Shown here: positions 52,067 through 61,736 of the stretch, in pieces | Layout: each line of letters begins with the position of its first letter | Position numbering within the stretch: the stretch's first letter is position 1 | Assembly: GCF_001509555.1 (NCBI RefSeq) | Contig: NZ_LMAS01000017.1 | Coordinates: forward strand, 1-64,000 | Direction: 5' to 3' | DNA from: Bacillus sp. FJAT-29937 | GTDB lineage: Bacteria; Bacillota; Bacilli; Bacillales; Cytobacillaceae | Length of the DNA stretch: 64,000 nt | Position numbers and translations under genes: made by a program | Notes under the pieces: model-generated | Database searches by the model: none | What the model saw: only the letters and a program-made list of their open reading frames with translations | What the model was told of the DNA's origin: nothing

Positions 52067-52998
52067 TAGGCCGCCTCCTTTTTATGCAGCTTGATTCGAG
52101 GGTCGAGGATGCCATAAGCAATGTCCACTAAAAATAGCATCATAATTAGAATTGAGCTGTAAAAAACTGTTGTCCCCATGATGACAGGGTAGTCGCGTTG
52201 ATTAATACTCTCCACAAAATATTTTCCCATGCCCGGGATGGCAAAAATCTTTTCGATAACAAATGTCCCTGTCAGAATACTGGCTGCAAGTGAGCCTAAT
52301 ACGGTAACGACCGGCAATAGTGCATTTCTTAATGCATGTTTAAAGACTATCTTCACTGGTGACAATCCCTTTGCTTTTGCTGTTCTAATATAATCCTGTG
52401 TCAGCACTTCAAGCATACTGGCCCTTGTTAACCTGGCGATGATGGCCATGGGCCCTGTTGCAAGCGCTAACGTTGGCAGGATCATATGCTTCGGGCTCAC
52501 CCATGTAGCGACTGGGAGGATGCCCCAGTTAACAGCCACTTGTTGAATAAGAAGGGTGGCCATTACGAAGTTTGGAATCGAGATCCCGAGAACAGCTATC
52601 GTCATCGCCAAATAATCAATAAAGCCATTGTGACGAAGGGCAGAAATCACTCCAAGTGTGATGCCGGATAGTACCGCTACAATTAATGTCACAATCCCCA
52701 ACTCAAACGAAACCGGGAATCCCCTTCCAAGCATTTCGTTGACGGTTTGGGATGATTTTTTAATAGAAGGTCCAAAGTCTAATGTAGCAACTGATTTCAA
52801 ATACATTCCATATTGAACATAAAGTGGTTTATCTAAGTGATAGAACTTTTCCAGGTTCCTTTGAACCGTCTCATTCGTAGCCCTTTCTTCATTAAAAGGA
52901 GAGCCTGGTATCGAATGCATGAGAAAAAAGGTAAGTGTAACGATTAGCCAAAGTGTTACAAGCATGGCAATGAGGCGTTTTACAATGTATGATGTCAT
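52066..52998 (-). CDS. dppB: dipeptide ABC transporter permease DppB
   Basis: This 310-residue permease has six transmembrane segments, HSIPGSPFNEERA in the first periplasmic-type loop and the C-terminal loop FVIEKIFAIPGMGKYFVESI typical of DppB/OppB. It is directly downstream of dppA (13-nt gap). Confidence 0.95.
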   Translation of the reverse strand: MTSYIVKRLIAMLVTLWLIVTLTFFLMHSIPGSPFNEERATNETVQRNLEKFYHLDKPLYVQYGMYLKSVATLDFGPSIKKSSQTVNEMLGRGFPVSFELGIVTLIVAVLSGITLGVISALRHNGFIDYLAMTIAVLGISIPNFVMATLLIQQVAVNWGILPVATWVSPKHMILPTLALATGPMAIIARLTRASMLEVLTQDYIRTAKAKGLSPVKIVFKHALRNALLPVVTVLGSLAASILTGTFVIEKIFAIPGMGKYFVESINQRDYPVIMGTTVFYSSILIMMLFLVDIAYGILDPRIKLHKKEAA

Positions 52999-53011
52999 TT
53001 AATAACACTTC

Positions 53012-53836
53012 CTAACAGAATGATGTTCTCATTGCTAATTCAACCATAACCAGCATCGCTCTATACGCTTCAAGAATATCCTTTGCCTGGTAACGGACAA
53101 TGGTCGAGTTTTCTTCAATCTCAACTCCCGGCATTAAAGCAGCCCATTCTGCTTGCCCATAGTTGGCAAATTCGATTCTGAGAACTGGGTTATCCGGCGG
53201 TGCAAGCGGTTTCACTAAATCGCGATTTTTTAATGCCTCGGCCACTTTTTCTCTTAGAAGCTCGCCTGCTTTTGCAGGTGTCAATGATTTAACGGCTGAA
53301 CGGGTAATCGTTTCCTTTACAATGGCAGTGGTTACATTTGGAATGAGCTGCTCCGCCTCTAATGCAGCACGGTCATCTCCTGCCACCATTATGACCGGAA
53401 CTCCATGGTAGCCTGCAACATATGCATTAAGGCCCATCTCTCCAACTGCCACATCATTGATATACATATTGCGTACACCAAAAATCATTGAATGGGACAT
53501 TGCGCCCTTCATGGAAGCCCTTGCATGATAACCAACGAAAACAGCCCCAGCGAAAGTGGAATCTAACCCTTGGACCATTGAATATGGCTTAACATCTCCT
53601 ACTACTACTTGAGCCTCTGGATGGAGGTTTTCTATGAGGAGATTATTCATTTTTGAATGGCTATCATTCACTAAAACCTCTTGGCACCCTTGGTCAAAAG
53701 CTGCTGTAATCACATGGTTAGCTTCCTCGGTCATTATCTTTCTGCTTCGTTCGTAATTATGCTTAGAAGAATCTACATGTGTATAGTCAGCTAGGCCTGT
53801 GATCCCTTCCATATCAACGGATATGTATAGCTTCAT
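53012..53836 (-). CDS. dppA: D-aminopeptidase DppA
   Basis: This 274-residue zinc peptidase (M55 family) has the metal ligands in SVDMEGITG (6-14), the NDSH motif near 57 and GYHARAS near 102. B. subtilis DppA is a decameric enzyme releasing D-amino acids such as D-Ala from D-containing peptides. It is the first gene of the dpp operon. In the upstream 53837-53913 I could not settle a promoter, and no clear CodY box was found. Confidence 0.94.
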   Translation of the reverse strand: MKLYISVDMEGITGLADYTHVDSSKHNYERSRKIMTEEANHVITAAFDQGCQEVLVNDSHSKMNNLLIENLHPEAQVVVGDVKPYSMVQGLDSTFAGAVFVGYHARASMKGAMSHSMIFGVRNMYINDVAVGEMGLNAYVAGYHGVPVIMVAGDDRAALEAEQLIPNVTTAIVKETITRSAVKSLTPAKAGELLREKVAEALKNRDLVKPLAPPDNPVLRIEFANYGQAEWAALMPGVEIEENSTIVRYQAKDILEAYRAMLVMVELAMRTSFC

Positions 53837-53913
53837 TATATAATTCCCCCTCTTTATAGTTTAATAGAATGTATCAAAAAATAACTTCCTTTGAAAAAAT
53901 ATACAGTATGTGA

Positions 53914-53959
53914 AATAAAAAACCAGCTGCCAGAGAAAATAATCATCTCCAACAGCTGG
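53914..53959 (-). terminator. terminator of the DUF3870 gene
   Basis: A 14-bp stem with G-T pairs (CCAGCTGTTGGAGA with TCTCTGGCAGCTGG) is followed on the minus strand by TTTTTTATTT. Confidence 0.85.
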
Positions 53960-53989
53960 ATTTCATCTGCGTTTAACAGAAAAAGCAGC

Positions 53990-54313
53990 TTATTTATTCA
54001 TTATTTGTGTATATTTAATATTGGCATTCTTAAAAGCCACCATTAAAGCCTTTTGAGATGATCCAAAATAACGCTGTTCAATTTCTTCCAGCACATGATC
54101 CACTTCTAGAATAGACTTTCCTACAAACAGTGATTGAATAAAAGATGAAGTCAATGCAATCGTGGATGAACACTCCGCATCAACTATTTGGTCGGTTTCG
54201 CGGTTGATGACAAGACCAATGAAGAAACCATTATACTTTTGCATAATCGGATTGTTCGAAGAAGTCTTGCTTTCACCCAAAATATAAACCGTATTTTGCT
54301 GAAACATGAACAT
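53990..54313 (-). CDS. DUF3870 domain protein
   Basis: This 107-residue protein matches the DUF3870 family as I recall it: VYILGESKTSSNNPIMQKY, then FFIGLVINRETDQIVDAECS and FIQSLFVGKSI. No signal peptide or membrane segment is present. The family is uncharacterised and is often found beside amidohydrolase or amino-acid genes. Here it lies between dppA and alaX, so a link to D-amino-acid metabolism is a guess. It has its own strong terminator. Confidence 0.78.
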   Translation of the reverse strand: MFMFQQNTVYILGESKTSSNNPIMQKYNGFFIGLVINRETDQIVDAECSSTIALTSSFIQSLFVGKSILEVDHVLEEIEQRYFGSSQKALMVAFKNANIKYTQIMNK

Positions 54314-54478
54314 GCCTCCTGCAGAGCAAGGATATTACATGGGGTGTTTATGTGGGTAACATAAACATTCAATGTAATGCATAGCCCTTAATAGGATTGT
54401 AATACAACAGAGACTGACTGACAACCACTTAATAAGATTTTTCTAAATATTTTATTAACTACCGCTTTATTTTATTGC

Positions 54479-55690
54479 TTATTTTACGTTCAATAATACC
54501 TTTTCCCTAGCATGCTGAAGAAGCTGCTCTCCTGTTATAAGCTTCTCTCCTCCGCCTTGAGCAAACTGATCGTTTCCTCCACCCTTTCCATTTACTAATG
54601 AGAGCAGCTCACTAGAAATACTCTTCATGCTAACAGTCTGCTGGACTCCTCTTGCACATACAAATTGGAGCTTATTATCCGTTTCATTTACTAAAAGTAC
54701 AATTACATCATCAGCAAGCGCAGCAATCAATCGGGCTAACTTCTGAAGGTCCTGAATGGAGCGATTCTGAAAAACCGCATGGACGATTTTACTATTTTTT
54801 GTATGATCGATAGCATTAAGAAGATCCTTTGCTTCATAGTTCAAAAGCAATTCCTGCATTGCTTCTATTGACTTTTCGCAATCTTTTCCATTCTCTATTA
54901 GCTTTTTAGCAGCTGCCGCTAGATCTTGTTCCGGCGAATTTAATAGATCTGTTAAACTCTTTAGTACTTTATGCTTTTGATGGAGCTGGGTTAAAATCCG
55001 TCCTCCGCAAACAAAGTGAACCCGGATTTTATTCTTTTGCCGTTCCCAATCCAATATTTTGATTTGTCCCACTTCTGCCGTGGATTTAGGATGAGTCCCG
55101 CCGCAGCCGTTATAATCAAAATCAGGAATAATCACTAGGCGAATATTTTCGGAAACAGCCAGCTCCTTCCGCAATTGGTAATTGGAAAGTTCATCCTCCG
55201 AAACCCATTTCGTTTCGATTGGCCGTCCCTCTAGAACGATTCGATTCGCTAGCCGCTCCGCCTCCATTGCCTGCTCTTCGGTAAGCTCACTTATATCTAA
55301 ATCAATCGAATTTATTTCTCTTCCTAAATGAAAACTAATCGTTGCAAAATTGAAAAGCTCTACAAAAGCCGCCGTTAAAATATGCTGGCCCGCATGTTGC
55401 TGCATATGGTCAAAACGCCTGTCCCAATCTACTTCACATGCAACCAAGTCAGCGGTTTCTTCCAGCTCGGCCTCTAAATAATGGCGGATTTCTCCGTTAA
55501 CTTCTTCCACATCCAAAATAGGCACACCATTCATGGTGCCAGTGTCAAAAGGCTGTCCCCCGCCCGTTGGATAAAAAGCTGTTTCATCTAAAACAGCAAA
55601 CCATCTGCCCTGCTCATCCTTCTCTTGTTTAAGCAAATGGGCACGGAAGGATTTTATATATGGATCCTTGTAATATAACTTCCTGTCCAA
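54479..55690 (-). CDS. alaX: alanyl-tRNA editing protein, AlaX type with DHHA1 domain
   Basis: This 403-residue protein resembles the editing half of alanyl-tRNA synthetase. The N-terminal barrel has AFYPTGGGQPFDTG (about 39-52). The zinc and editing site is HMQQHAGQHILTAAF (about 93-107) with CGGTHPKST (about 196-204). The C-terminus has a DHHA1-like domain ending GGGGEKL-like QGGGEKLITGEQLL. It should hydrolyse mischarged Ser- or Gly-tRNA(Ala). Placement next to D-serine dehydratase may reflect a shared need to control serine, but that is inference. Confidence 0.88.
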   Translation of the reverse strand: MDRKLYYKDPYIKSFRAHLLKQEKDEQGRWFAVLDETAFYPTGGGQPFDTGTMNGVPILDVEEVNGEIRHYLEAELEETADLVACEVDWDRRFDHMQQHAGQHILTAAFVELFNFATISFHLGREINSIDLDISELTEEQAMEAERLANRIVLEGRPIETKWVSEDELSNYQLRKELAVSENIRLVIIPDFDYNGCGGTHPKSTAEVGQIKILDWERQKNKIRVHFVCGGRILTQLHQKHKVLKSLTDLLNSPEQDLAAAAKKLIENGKDCEKSIEAMQELLLNYEAKDLLNAIDHTKNSKIVHAVFQNRSIQDLQKLARLIAALADDVIVLLVNETDNKLQFVCARGVQQTVSMKSISSELLSLVNGKGGGNDQFAQGGGEKLITGEQLLQHAREKVLLNVK

Positions 55691-55731
55691 TGTTTTAATC
55701 TCCTTTGCTTTTATGTGTAATTAAATTTAAT

Positions 55732-55805
55732 TGTCGTTGGATTCAGCAGAACTTGTCCTTGATGTACGAAGTAATCACCAGCGCAGAGAAATGAAGCCAA
55801 CGACA
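55732..55805. repeat. 74-bp element bounded by 9-bp inverted repeats
   Basis: TGTCGTTGG (55732-55740) and CCAACGACA (55797-55805) are exact complements around 56 bp. The element lies between alaX and dsdA. It looks like a small mobile repeat or structured RNA; I see no reading frame with a start site in it. Confidence 0.5.
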
Positions 55806-55839
55806 TTTACATTCTAGGTTGCGAGCAGGCACTATACAA

Positions 55840-57192
55840 CTATTCTATTATGCGCTTTCCTCTTTCGTAGTATTGTTTCATTTCTTTCTCTGGCACCATG
55901 CTTCCGCCTGTTCCCCAGACGATGTGTGCTGCATTGTTTAATTTTGATTGAAGATATTCCTTTTCCATATATGTTTTTCCAGCTTCTGATTTTAATAATT
56001 CGATATAAGTAGAAAAACCTGCAAGAGCTGATGGTTCTAAGAAAATCCCTTCTGTATCAGCAAGCAATGCCAGATAGGAAAATAACTTTTCATCCTCCAC
56101 GGTTGAAATTCCACTAAGTTTATTTTCAATTACTTTGCCAATGAATTCAGATGGGCGTCCGACAGCAAGTCCGTCAGCTTCCGTTTTGTTATCAATGCCA
56201 AAATCCTGAACAGCTACTCCATCATGAAGTCCCGTCATTAAACCAAGGAGCATGCATGGGGAATGAGTCGGCTCTACGAAGAAACAATGGACGTGATCGC
56301 CGAATACAAGCTTAAGGCCGAATGTGACTCCTCCTGGCCCTCCACCTACACCACATGGCAGATAAACAAATAATGGATGCTCTGCGTCCACCTTAATATT
56401 CTTATCCTCCAGCTGCTTCTTCAAACGAAGGGCCGCTACTGAATAGCCTAGGAAAAGATGCTTGGAGCTTTCATCATCGACAAAATACATATCGGGATCT
56501 TCACTTGCTTGCTTTCTCCCTTGGGCAACCGCTTCACTAAAATCAGATGCATGTTCAACGACATCTACGCCTTTTTCGCGCAGCAAATTCTTTTTCCACT
56601 GTTTGGCGTCAGCAGACATATGAACGAACACTTTGAAGCCGAGCTTCGCGCTCATAATTCCGATGCTAAGCCCTAGATTTCCTGTGGACCCGACAGCAAT
56701 AGAGTAGCCTGAAAAAAAATCTTTATATTTTTGCTCAGCCAATATGGAATAATCATCCTCGAGTGAAAGCAGCCCATTTGTTAAGGCTAATTCCTCGGCA
56801 TATTTCAATATTTCATAAATTCCGCCTCTCGCCTTAATAGAGCCTGAAATCGGAAGGTGGCTATCCCCCTTCAAAAACAAGCTTCCAGGTAAAGCATGCT
56901 GATAAAACTCTTCCAACTTAGTTCTCATTTTCGGAATCGGAAAGAGCGGTGATTCAATAAATCCCTTTTCCTTCGCCGTTTCCGGAAATACCTTTGCTAT
57001 GTACGGGGCAAAGCGCGCCAATCTTTCCTCCGCATCAATGACATCTTCCATCGACAATGAAGAAGCCTCCGCAATTGACTTGTACTTCGGATTCGTCCAA
57101 AAAACTTCCTTTAACTTAGTCATTTCTGAAAGGACCGGGTATTCCTTTTTCCATTCTTCTATCGACTTCCCCTGAATAACTTCAGCCTGCAT
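55840..57192 (-). CDS. dsdA: D-serine ammonia-lyase
   Basis: This 450-residue fold-type II PLP enzyme converts D-serine to pyruvate and ammonia. The PLP lysine lies in [13 protein letters not shown] (about 115), the phosphate-binding loop in [11 protein letters not shown] and the late glycine stretch in GVGGGPGG. Length and motifs match bacterial DsdA and not threonine dehydratase. I use the ATG at 57192, 9 nt after AGAG; an ATG three codons earlier lies too near that site. No dsdC or dsdX is seen. With dppA it suggests use of D-amino acids. Confidence 0.92.
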   Translation of the reverse strand: MQAEVIQGKSIEEWKKEYPVLSEMTKLKEVFWTNPKYKSIAEASSLSMEDVIDAEERLARFAPYIAKVFPETAKEKGFIESPLFPIPKMRTKLEEFYQHALPGSLFLKGDSHLPISGSIKARGGIYEILKYAEELALTNGLLSLEDDYSILAEQKYKDFFSGYSIAVGSTGNLGLSIGIMSAKLGFKVFVHMSADAKQWKKNLLREKGVDVVEHASDFSEAVAQGRKQASEDPDMYFVDDESSKHLFLGYSVAALRLKKQLEDKNIKVDAEHPLFVYLPCGVGGGPGGVTFGLKLVFGDHVHCFFVEPTHSPCMLLGLMTGLHDGVAVQDFGIDNKTEADGLAVGRPSEFIGKVIENKLSGISTVEDEKLFSYLALLADTEGIFLEPSALAGFSTYIELLKSEAGKTYMEKEYLQSKLNNAAHIVWGTGGSMVPEKEMKQYYERGKRIIE

Positions 57193-57422
57193 CAAAATCA
57201 TCTCTTTTCTACATTTTTATCTTGTTATTTTGACTGAAAAGAAGCACTTTTACAAGGTAATACGCGAAATAATCGAAAAATTTATTATTTAAGAAACAAA
57301 TTTGACAATTTAATATGAAAATAATAGGAGCAGAAAAGGATGGGTTTGTTGAACTTCACCTTTTCGATATGCTAAATATTTGGCTGGGTTTGAAGACCGT
57401 AGTTGATTATTTTTGGTAGGAG

Positions 57423-57503
57423 CGGTCACCTAAATTGGCTTTTGATGCCCGCTCGCGGCGTAAAACCCTGGGAGCGGGCATCATAGCCTTTGTTTGGTGA
57501 CCG
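57423..57503. repeat. 81-bp GC-rich nested inverted repeat
   Basis: The outer arms CGGTCACC (57423-57430) and GGTGACCG (57496-57503) enclose inner arms GATGCCCGCTC (57444-57454) and GAGCGGGCATC (57472-57482). The element is much richer in GC than its flanks. The gene-free stretch 57193-57677 holds this element, the hutG terminator and the region upstream of dsdA. Confidence 0.7.
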
Positions 57504-57553
57504 TGTGTGGCTTTTTTTGACGGGAACGGGGATCTAAACGGGCTACTTTAAAT

Positions 57554-57587
57554 GAAAAAAGGAAGCAGACATTCAAAGTCACTTCCT
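57554..57587 (-). terminator. terminator of the hut operon
   Basis: An imperfect stem (GGAAGTGAC with GTCTGCTTCC) is followed on the minus strand by TTTTTT. Confidence 0.65.
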
Positions 57588-57677
57588 CTGTATTACTTAC
57601 AAATGTTTAGTTATAGTATTAAACACGCAATTGGCGTAACGATAATATTAGTTAGTATCTTGAATTAAGACTCGCTC

Positions 57678-58649
57678 TTATTTTGTTTGGGAAACATGAC
57701 CGCTTACAAATTGTAGCCACGCATACACACCTGTCTTGACTGTTTCGGCAACTGACGAATCTTTACTAGGATCGAGACAAACGAAGTCGATATGCCGTAC
57801 AGCCGGATATTTACCTATTTCTAATAATGCATCGAATAGTTCTATGGCTGTCATTCCACCAGGTGTTGATGCGGGAACACCGGGTGCCACGGAAATGTCG
57901 AGCACATCCATATCAACGGTCACATAAATACGGTCAACTTGATCTGAAAGGTTGGTTAAGGCTTCCTGAATGGTCTTGATCATTCCATTTTTACGCGCTT
58001 GTTTCAATGTAACCATTTGAATCTGATGCTCTTTTGCGTATTCAACAAGCGGCTTTACGTTAAAGTAACCGTGCAATCCAATATTAAAAACATGCTCACC
58101 CTTAACTGTGCCGCCATCAATCAATTGCCGGATAGGCGTTCCATTGGCTGGCCCCAGTTCAGCGGGATCTCTTACATCAAGATGGGTATCGAGCTGCAAA
58201 ATCCCAATCGTTTCATTTGGAAAAGCTTCCTTCACCCCGCGCACTGAACAAGCAGTTGTGGAATGGTCGCCGCCAATCATGCACGTTACCGTTTCCGGAT
58301 AAGCCTCCACTATTGATGCAGTAGAGGATTGGATACGCCGATGGGATAACAAAATATCCGTTGTGTGCATGGCAACATCGCCCGCATCTGCCACACGATA
58401 CGCAGATAAGTCCACATCCTCATCTAAATTATAGGTAGCAAAACCTTTCCACATCCGCCGAAATTCAGTCGGATACAAGGAGGCGCCAGATACGCTGATA
58501 GAGGACCTTGAAATCGGAGCCCCATATAAAATCAAATCAGGCTTTTCGTTCATTTCATGAAGAGGACGAACCCACTGATGAACATAAGTGGGCTCTCCTT
58601 CTCCTTTATTCCAAGACCATTCCGGCTTTTGAAGCCAATTTTCTTTCAT
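57678..58649 (-). CDS. hutG: formimidoylglutamase
   Basis: This 323-residue arginase-family enzyme splits N-formimino-L-glutamate to glutamate and formamide, the last step of this histidine route. The Mn2+ ligands are visible in MIGGDHSTT, LQLDTHLDVRD and TVDMDVLDISVAPG. I use the ATG at 58649 (MKENWLQKP), 8 nt after GGTGGTG, because the longer frame lies inside hutI. The gap to hutI is 5 nt. Confidence 0.93.
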   Translation of the reverse strand: MKENWLQKPEWSWNKGEGEPTYVHQWVRPLHEMNEKPDLILYGAPISRSSISVSGASLYPTEFRRMWKGFATYNLDEDVDLSAYRVADAGDVAMHTTDILLSHRRIQSSTASIVEAYPETVTCMIGGDHSTTACSVRGVKEAFPNETIGILQLDTHLDVRDPAELGPANGTPIRQLIDGGTVKGEHVFNIGLHGYFNVKPLVEYAKEHQIQMVTLKQARKNGMIKTIQEALTNLSDQVDRIYVTVDMDVLDISVAPGVPASTPGGMTAIELFDALLEIGKYPAVRHIDFVCLDPSKDSSVAETVKTGVYAWLQFVSGHVSQTK

Positions 58650-58654
58650 ATTTC

Positions 58655-59911
58655 TTACACCACCTGAACGCCATTTTTCCATACTGATTTCACATGGTTG
58701 ACGCCGAATAAATATTGTAATTCCTGATAGCTTTTTACATTCCAGAGAACGATGTCTGCTTGTTTGCCAACTTCCAGAGAGCCGACTTTTTCCTGACGGT
58801 TGATTGCACAAGCTGCATTATAGGTTGCGGCTGTTAAGCTTTCAGCAGGTGTGAGCCTCATAGAAATGCATGCTAGATTCATAACGAGCGGCATAGAAGT
58901 TGTTGGTGAAGAGCCTGGGTTACAGTCGGTAGAAATCGCAACTGCAACACCTTCATCAATCATTTTTCTTCCTGCAGCTGCCTGTTCACGCAAGTAAAGG
59001 GCAGTCGCCGGCAGCAAGCAGGCAATCGTTCCTGATTTCGCCATTGCCTTGATTCCCTCGTCTGATGCCTTCAATAAATGTTCAGCTGAAATGGCCCCAA
59101 CCTTGGCCGCTAATTCCGCTCCGCCATACGGCTCAATTTCATCCGCATGTATCTTCGGTGTCAGGCCGAATCGTTTTCCCGCTTCTAAAATCCGCTCAGA
59201 TTGTTCCGGAGTATATACACCCTTTTCACAGAAAACGTCATTAAACTCTGCCAGCTTTTCCTCTGCTATTATAGGCAGCATTTCTTCAATTAAATGATCA
59301 ACAAATTCATCTTCTCTTCCTTTAAAATCAGGCGGAACGGCATGAGCGCCCATAAAGGTCGGAACTAAATCAATTGGATGAGACTCCTGCAGTTTTTTCA
59401 TCACCCTTAATTGCTTCAATTCCGTTTCTAGATTCATGCCATAGCCGCTTTTTCCCTCAACGGTTGTCACACCGTGTTTTAGAAATGAATCAAGTCTCCG
59501 GGTCGTTTGATCAATTAATTCCTCTTCAGACGCTTCACGGGTCATGCGGGTCGTTGCATGAATCCCGCCGCCCGCATTCATAATATCCATATAGGTTGCA
59601 CCTTCAAGGCGCATTTCAAATTCCCGTTCACGGCTGCCGCCATAAACAACATGTGTATGAGGGTCAACTAGACCAGGAGTAACTAAATGTCCCGTCCCAT
59701 CAACAATTTCAGCTTCCCCTGCTCTTGCCGAGTAGGTTTCTTCAAGCTCCTTAGTTGTTCCTACTGCCAGAATCACACCGTCCTCCAGCCATATGCTGCC
59801 GTCCTCTATTAACCCTAGCTCTGACATAGCTTCCTTTGAACGAGGTCCTTTAACTTCTGAAGCAAGTGTCGCCAGCTGTGTAATATGTTTAATCCAAATT
59901 GGTTTTGCCAT
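58655..59911 (-). CDS. hutI: imidazolonepropionase
   Basis: This 418-residue amidohydrolase opens 4-imidazolone-5-propionate to N-formimino-L-glutamate. Metal ligands occur in VDPHTHVVYGGSRERE (about 82-97), IHADEIEPYGGAELA (about 253-267) and ISTDCNPGSSPT (about 328). ISAEHLLKAS is also conserved. The gene starts 2 nt after the hutU stop codon. Confidence 0.95.
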   Translation of the reverse strand: MAKPIWIKHITQLATLASEVKGPRSKEAMSELGLIEDGSIWLEDGVILAVGTTKELEETYSARAGEAEIVDGTGHLVTPGLVDPHTHVVYGGSREREFEMRLEGATYMDIMNAGGGIHATTRMTREASEEELIDQTTRRLDSFLKHGVTTVEGKSGYGMNLETELKQLRVMKKLQESHPIDLVPTFMGAHAVPPDFKGREDEFVDHLIEEMLPIIAEEKLAEFNDVFCEKGVYTPEQSERILEAGKRFGLTPKIHADEIEPYGGAELAAKVGAISAEHLLKASDEGIKAMAKSGTIACLLPATALYLREQAAAGRKMIDEGVAVAISTDCNPGSSPTTSMPLVMNLACISMRLTPAESLTAATYNAACAINRQEKVGSLEVGKQADIVLWNVKSYQELQYLFGVNHVKSVWKNGVQVV

Positions 59912-59913
59912 TT

Positions 59914-61587
59914 TTATTCATTCCCTTTTTTAAGCATTGGAATATTGACGCCTTTTTCCCTCGCTGTCTTCTCAGCTAGCTCGTATCCCGCGTCAACATG
60001 ACGGACAACTCCCATTCCTGGATCAGTTGTCAATACACGCTCAAGACGTGCCTCTGCCTCCTTTGTTCCATCTGCGACAATGACCATTCCCGCGTGTAAG
60101 GAGTAACCCATGCCAACACCGCCGCCATGGTGAACAGAAACCCATGTTGCCCCGCCAACTGCGTTGATCATTGCATTTAAAATTGGCCAATCGGCTACAA
60201 CGTCAGAGCCGTCCTTCATTCCTTCTGTTTCACGGTTCGGTGAAGCTACTGAACCAGAATCAAGATGGTCACGCCCGATCACAATCGGCGCCTTCAATTC
60301 ACCTCTTGCTACCATATCATTGATGATTTTTCCAAATCGTGCACGCTCTCCGTAGCCTAACCAGCAAATGCGGGATGGAAGACCTTGGAATTGAATTTTT
60401 TCGCGAGCCATCTTAATCCAGTTGCAAAGGTGAGTATTATAGCTAAATTCACGCAAAATAACCTCATCAGTTTTATAAATATCCTCAGGGTCTCCAGAAA
60501 GAGCTACCCAGCGGAAAGGTCCTTTTCCTTCACAGAACTGTGGACGGATATAGGCTGGAACGAATCCAGGGAACGCAAATGCATTTTCTACTCCTTCATC
60601 CTTTGCAACCTGACGGATATTGTTGCCGTAATCAAATGTAATCGCGCCTTTTTCCATCATTTCTAACATCGCTTCAACATGCTTTGCCATTGAAGCTTTA
60701 GAGCGTTTCACATATTCAACTGGATCCGCTTGGCGTAATTCAGCGGCAGCCTCCAAAGTCATGCCTGAAGGAACGTACCCGTTAAGAGGGTCATGAGCTG
60801 AAGTTTGGTCTGTTAAAACATCTGGAATAAAGCCACTGGCAATCATTTCTGGTAAAATATCTGAGGCATTTCCGATTAAACCAATCGATAAAGCCTTGCC
60901 AGACAATTTCGCTTCCTGCGCCCATTGAATCGCTTCATCTAGGGAATTGGTTTTCACATCTGTGTAGCGTGTTTCGATTCGGCGGTCAACCCTTGTTTCA
61001 TCGACTTCAATACCGATACATACCCCGCCATTCATCGTAACGGCAAGCGGCTGAGCACCACCCATTCCACCTAGACCAGCTGTTACAGTAATGGTATGTT
61101 TAAGCGAATGATTAAAATGCTGCTTAGCAAGCTCAGCAAACGTTTCATAGGTTCCTTGAACAATTCCTTGTGATCCGATATAAATCCAGCTGCCCGCAGT
61201 CATTTGTCCATACATCATCAGACCTTTTTTATCGAGTTCATGAAATGTATCCCAATTCGCATAGGCAGGGACAATGTTTGAGTTTGCCAGAAGAACCCTT
61301 GGTGCATCCGTATGTGATTTAAAAATTGCTACTGGCTTTCCTGATTGAATGAGTAAAGTTTCGTCATCTTCTAACTCTTTTAAGGATTTTACAATGGCAT
61401 CAAAGCATTCCCAATTTCGCGCGGCTTTTCCAATGCCACCATATACAACAAGCTCCTCTGGATGCTCCGCTACGTCCTGATCCAGGTTGTTCATCAGCAT
61501 CCGAAGTGCCGCCTCTTGCTGCCACCCTTTTGTATTCAAGTCTGTTCCTCGGTAACGTACAATCTTTTCACTTGCAATCGTTTTCAT
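59914..61587 (-). CDS. hutU: urocanate hydratase
   Basis: This 557-residue NAD-dependent enzyme converts urocanate to imidazolonepropionate. [18 protein letters not shown] (about 170-187) is the NAD-binding signature. [17 protein letters not shown] and [18 protein letters not shown] near the C-terminus are typical. It is the first gene of a hutU-hutI-hutG operon. hutH, which makes urocanate, is not in the window. The start follows GGGAGG. Confidence 0.96.
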   Translation of the reverse strand: MKTIASEKIVRYRGTDLNTKGWQQEAALRMLMNNLDQDVAEHPEELVVYGGIGKAARNWECFDAIVKSLKELEDDETLLIQSGKPVAIFKSHTDAPRVLLANSNIVPAYANWDTFHELDKKGLMMYGQMTAGSWIYIGSQGIVQGTYETFAELAKQHFNHSLKHTITVTAGLGGMGGAQPLAVTMNGGVCIGIEVDETRVDRRIETRYTDVKTNSLDEAIQWAQEAKLSGKALSIGLIGNASDILPEMIASGFIPDVLTDQTSAHDPLNGYVPSGMTLEAAAELRQADPVEYVKRSKASMAKHVEAMLEMMEKGAITFDYGNNIRQVAKDEGVENAFAFPGFVPAYIRPQFCEGKGPFRWVALSGDPEDIYKTDEVILREFSYNTHLCNWIKMAREKIQFQGLPSRICWLGYGERARFGKIINDMVARGELKAPIVIGRDHLDSGSVASPNRETEGMKDGSDVVADWPILNAMINAVGGATWVSVHHGGGVGMGYSLHAGMVIVADGTKEAEARLERVLTTDPGMGVVRHVDAGYELAEKTAREKGVNIPMLKKGNE

Positions 61588-61736
61588 TATCCTTACCTCC
61601 CTTTGTTTATACTTTTATTGTATAGGGAAATTTCAGATAATTATTTATAAAATAATGATAATTTTATACTCTGTTGCACCCATTTTTATATAATTACCGT
61701 TTTTTATAAAATGTCTCACGATTTTCAATAAACTTA

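Noticed and set aside
53837-53913. CodY box upstream of dppA
   Set aside because: No stretch matches AATTTTCWGAAAATT with fewer than about five mismatches, although CodY control of dpp is known in B. subtilis.
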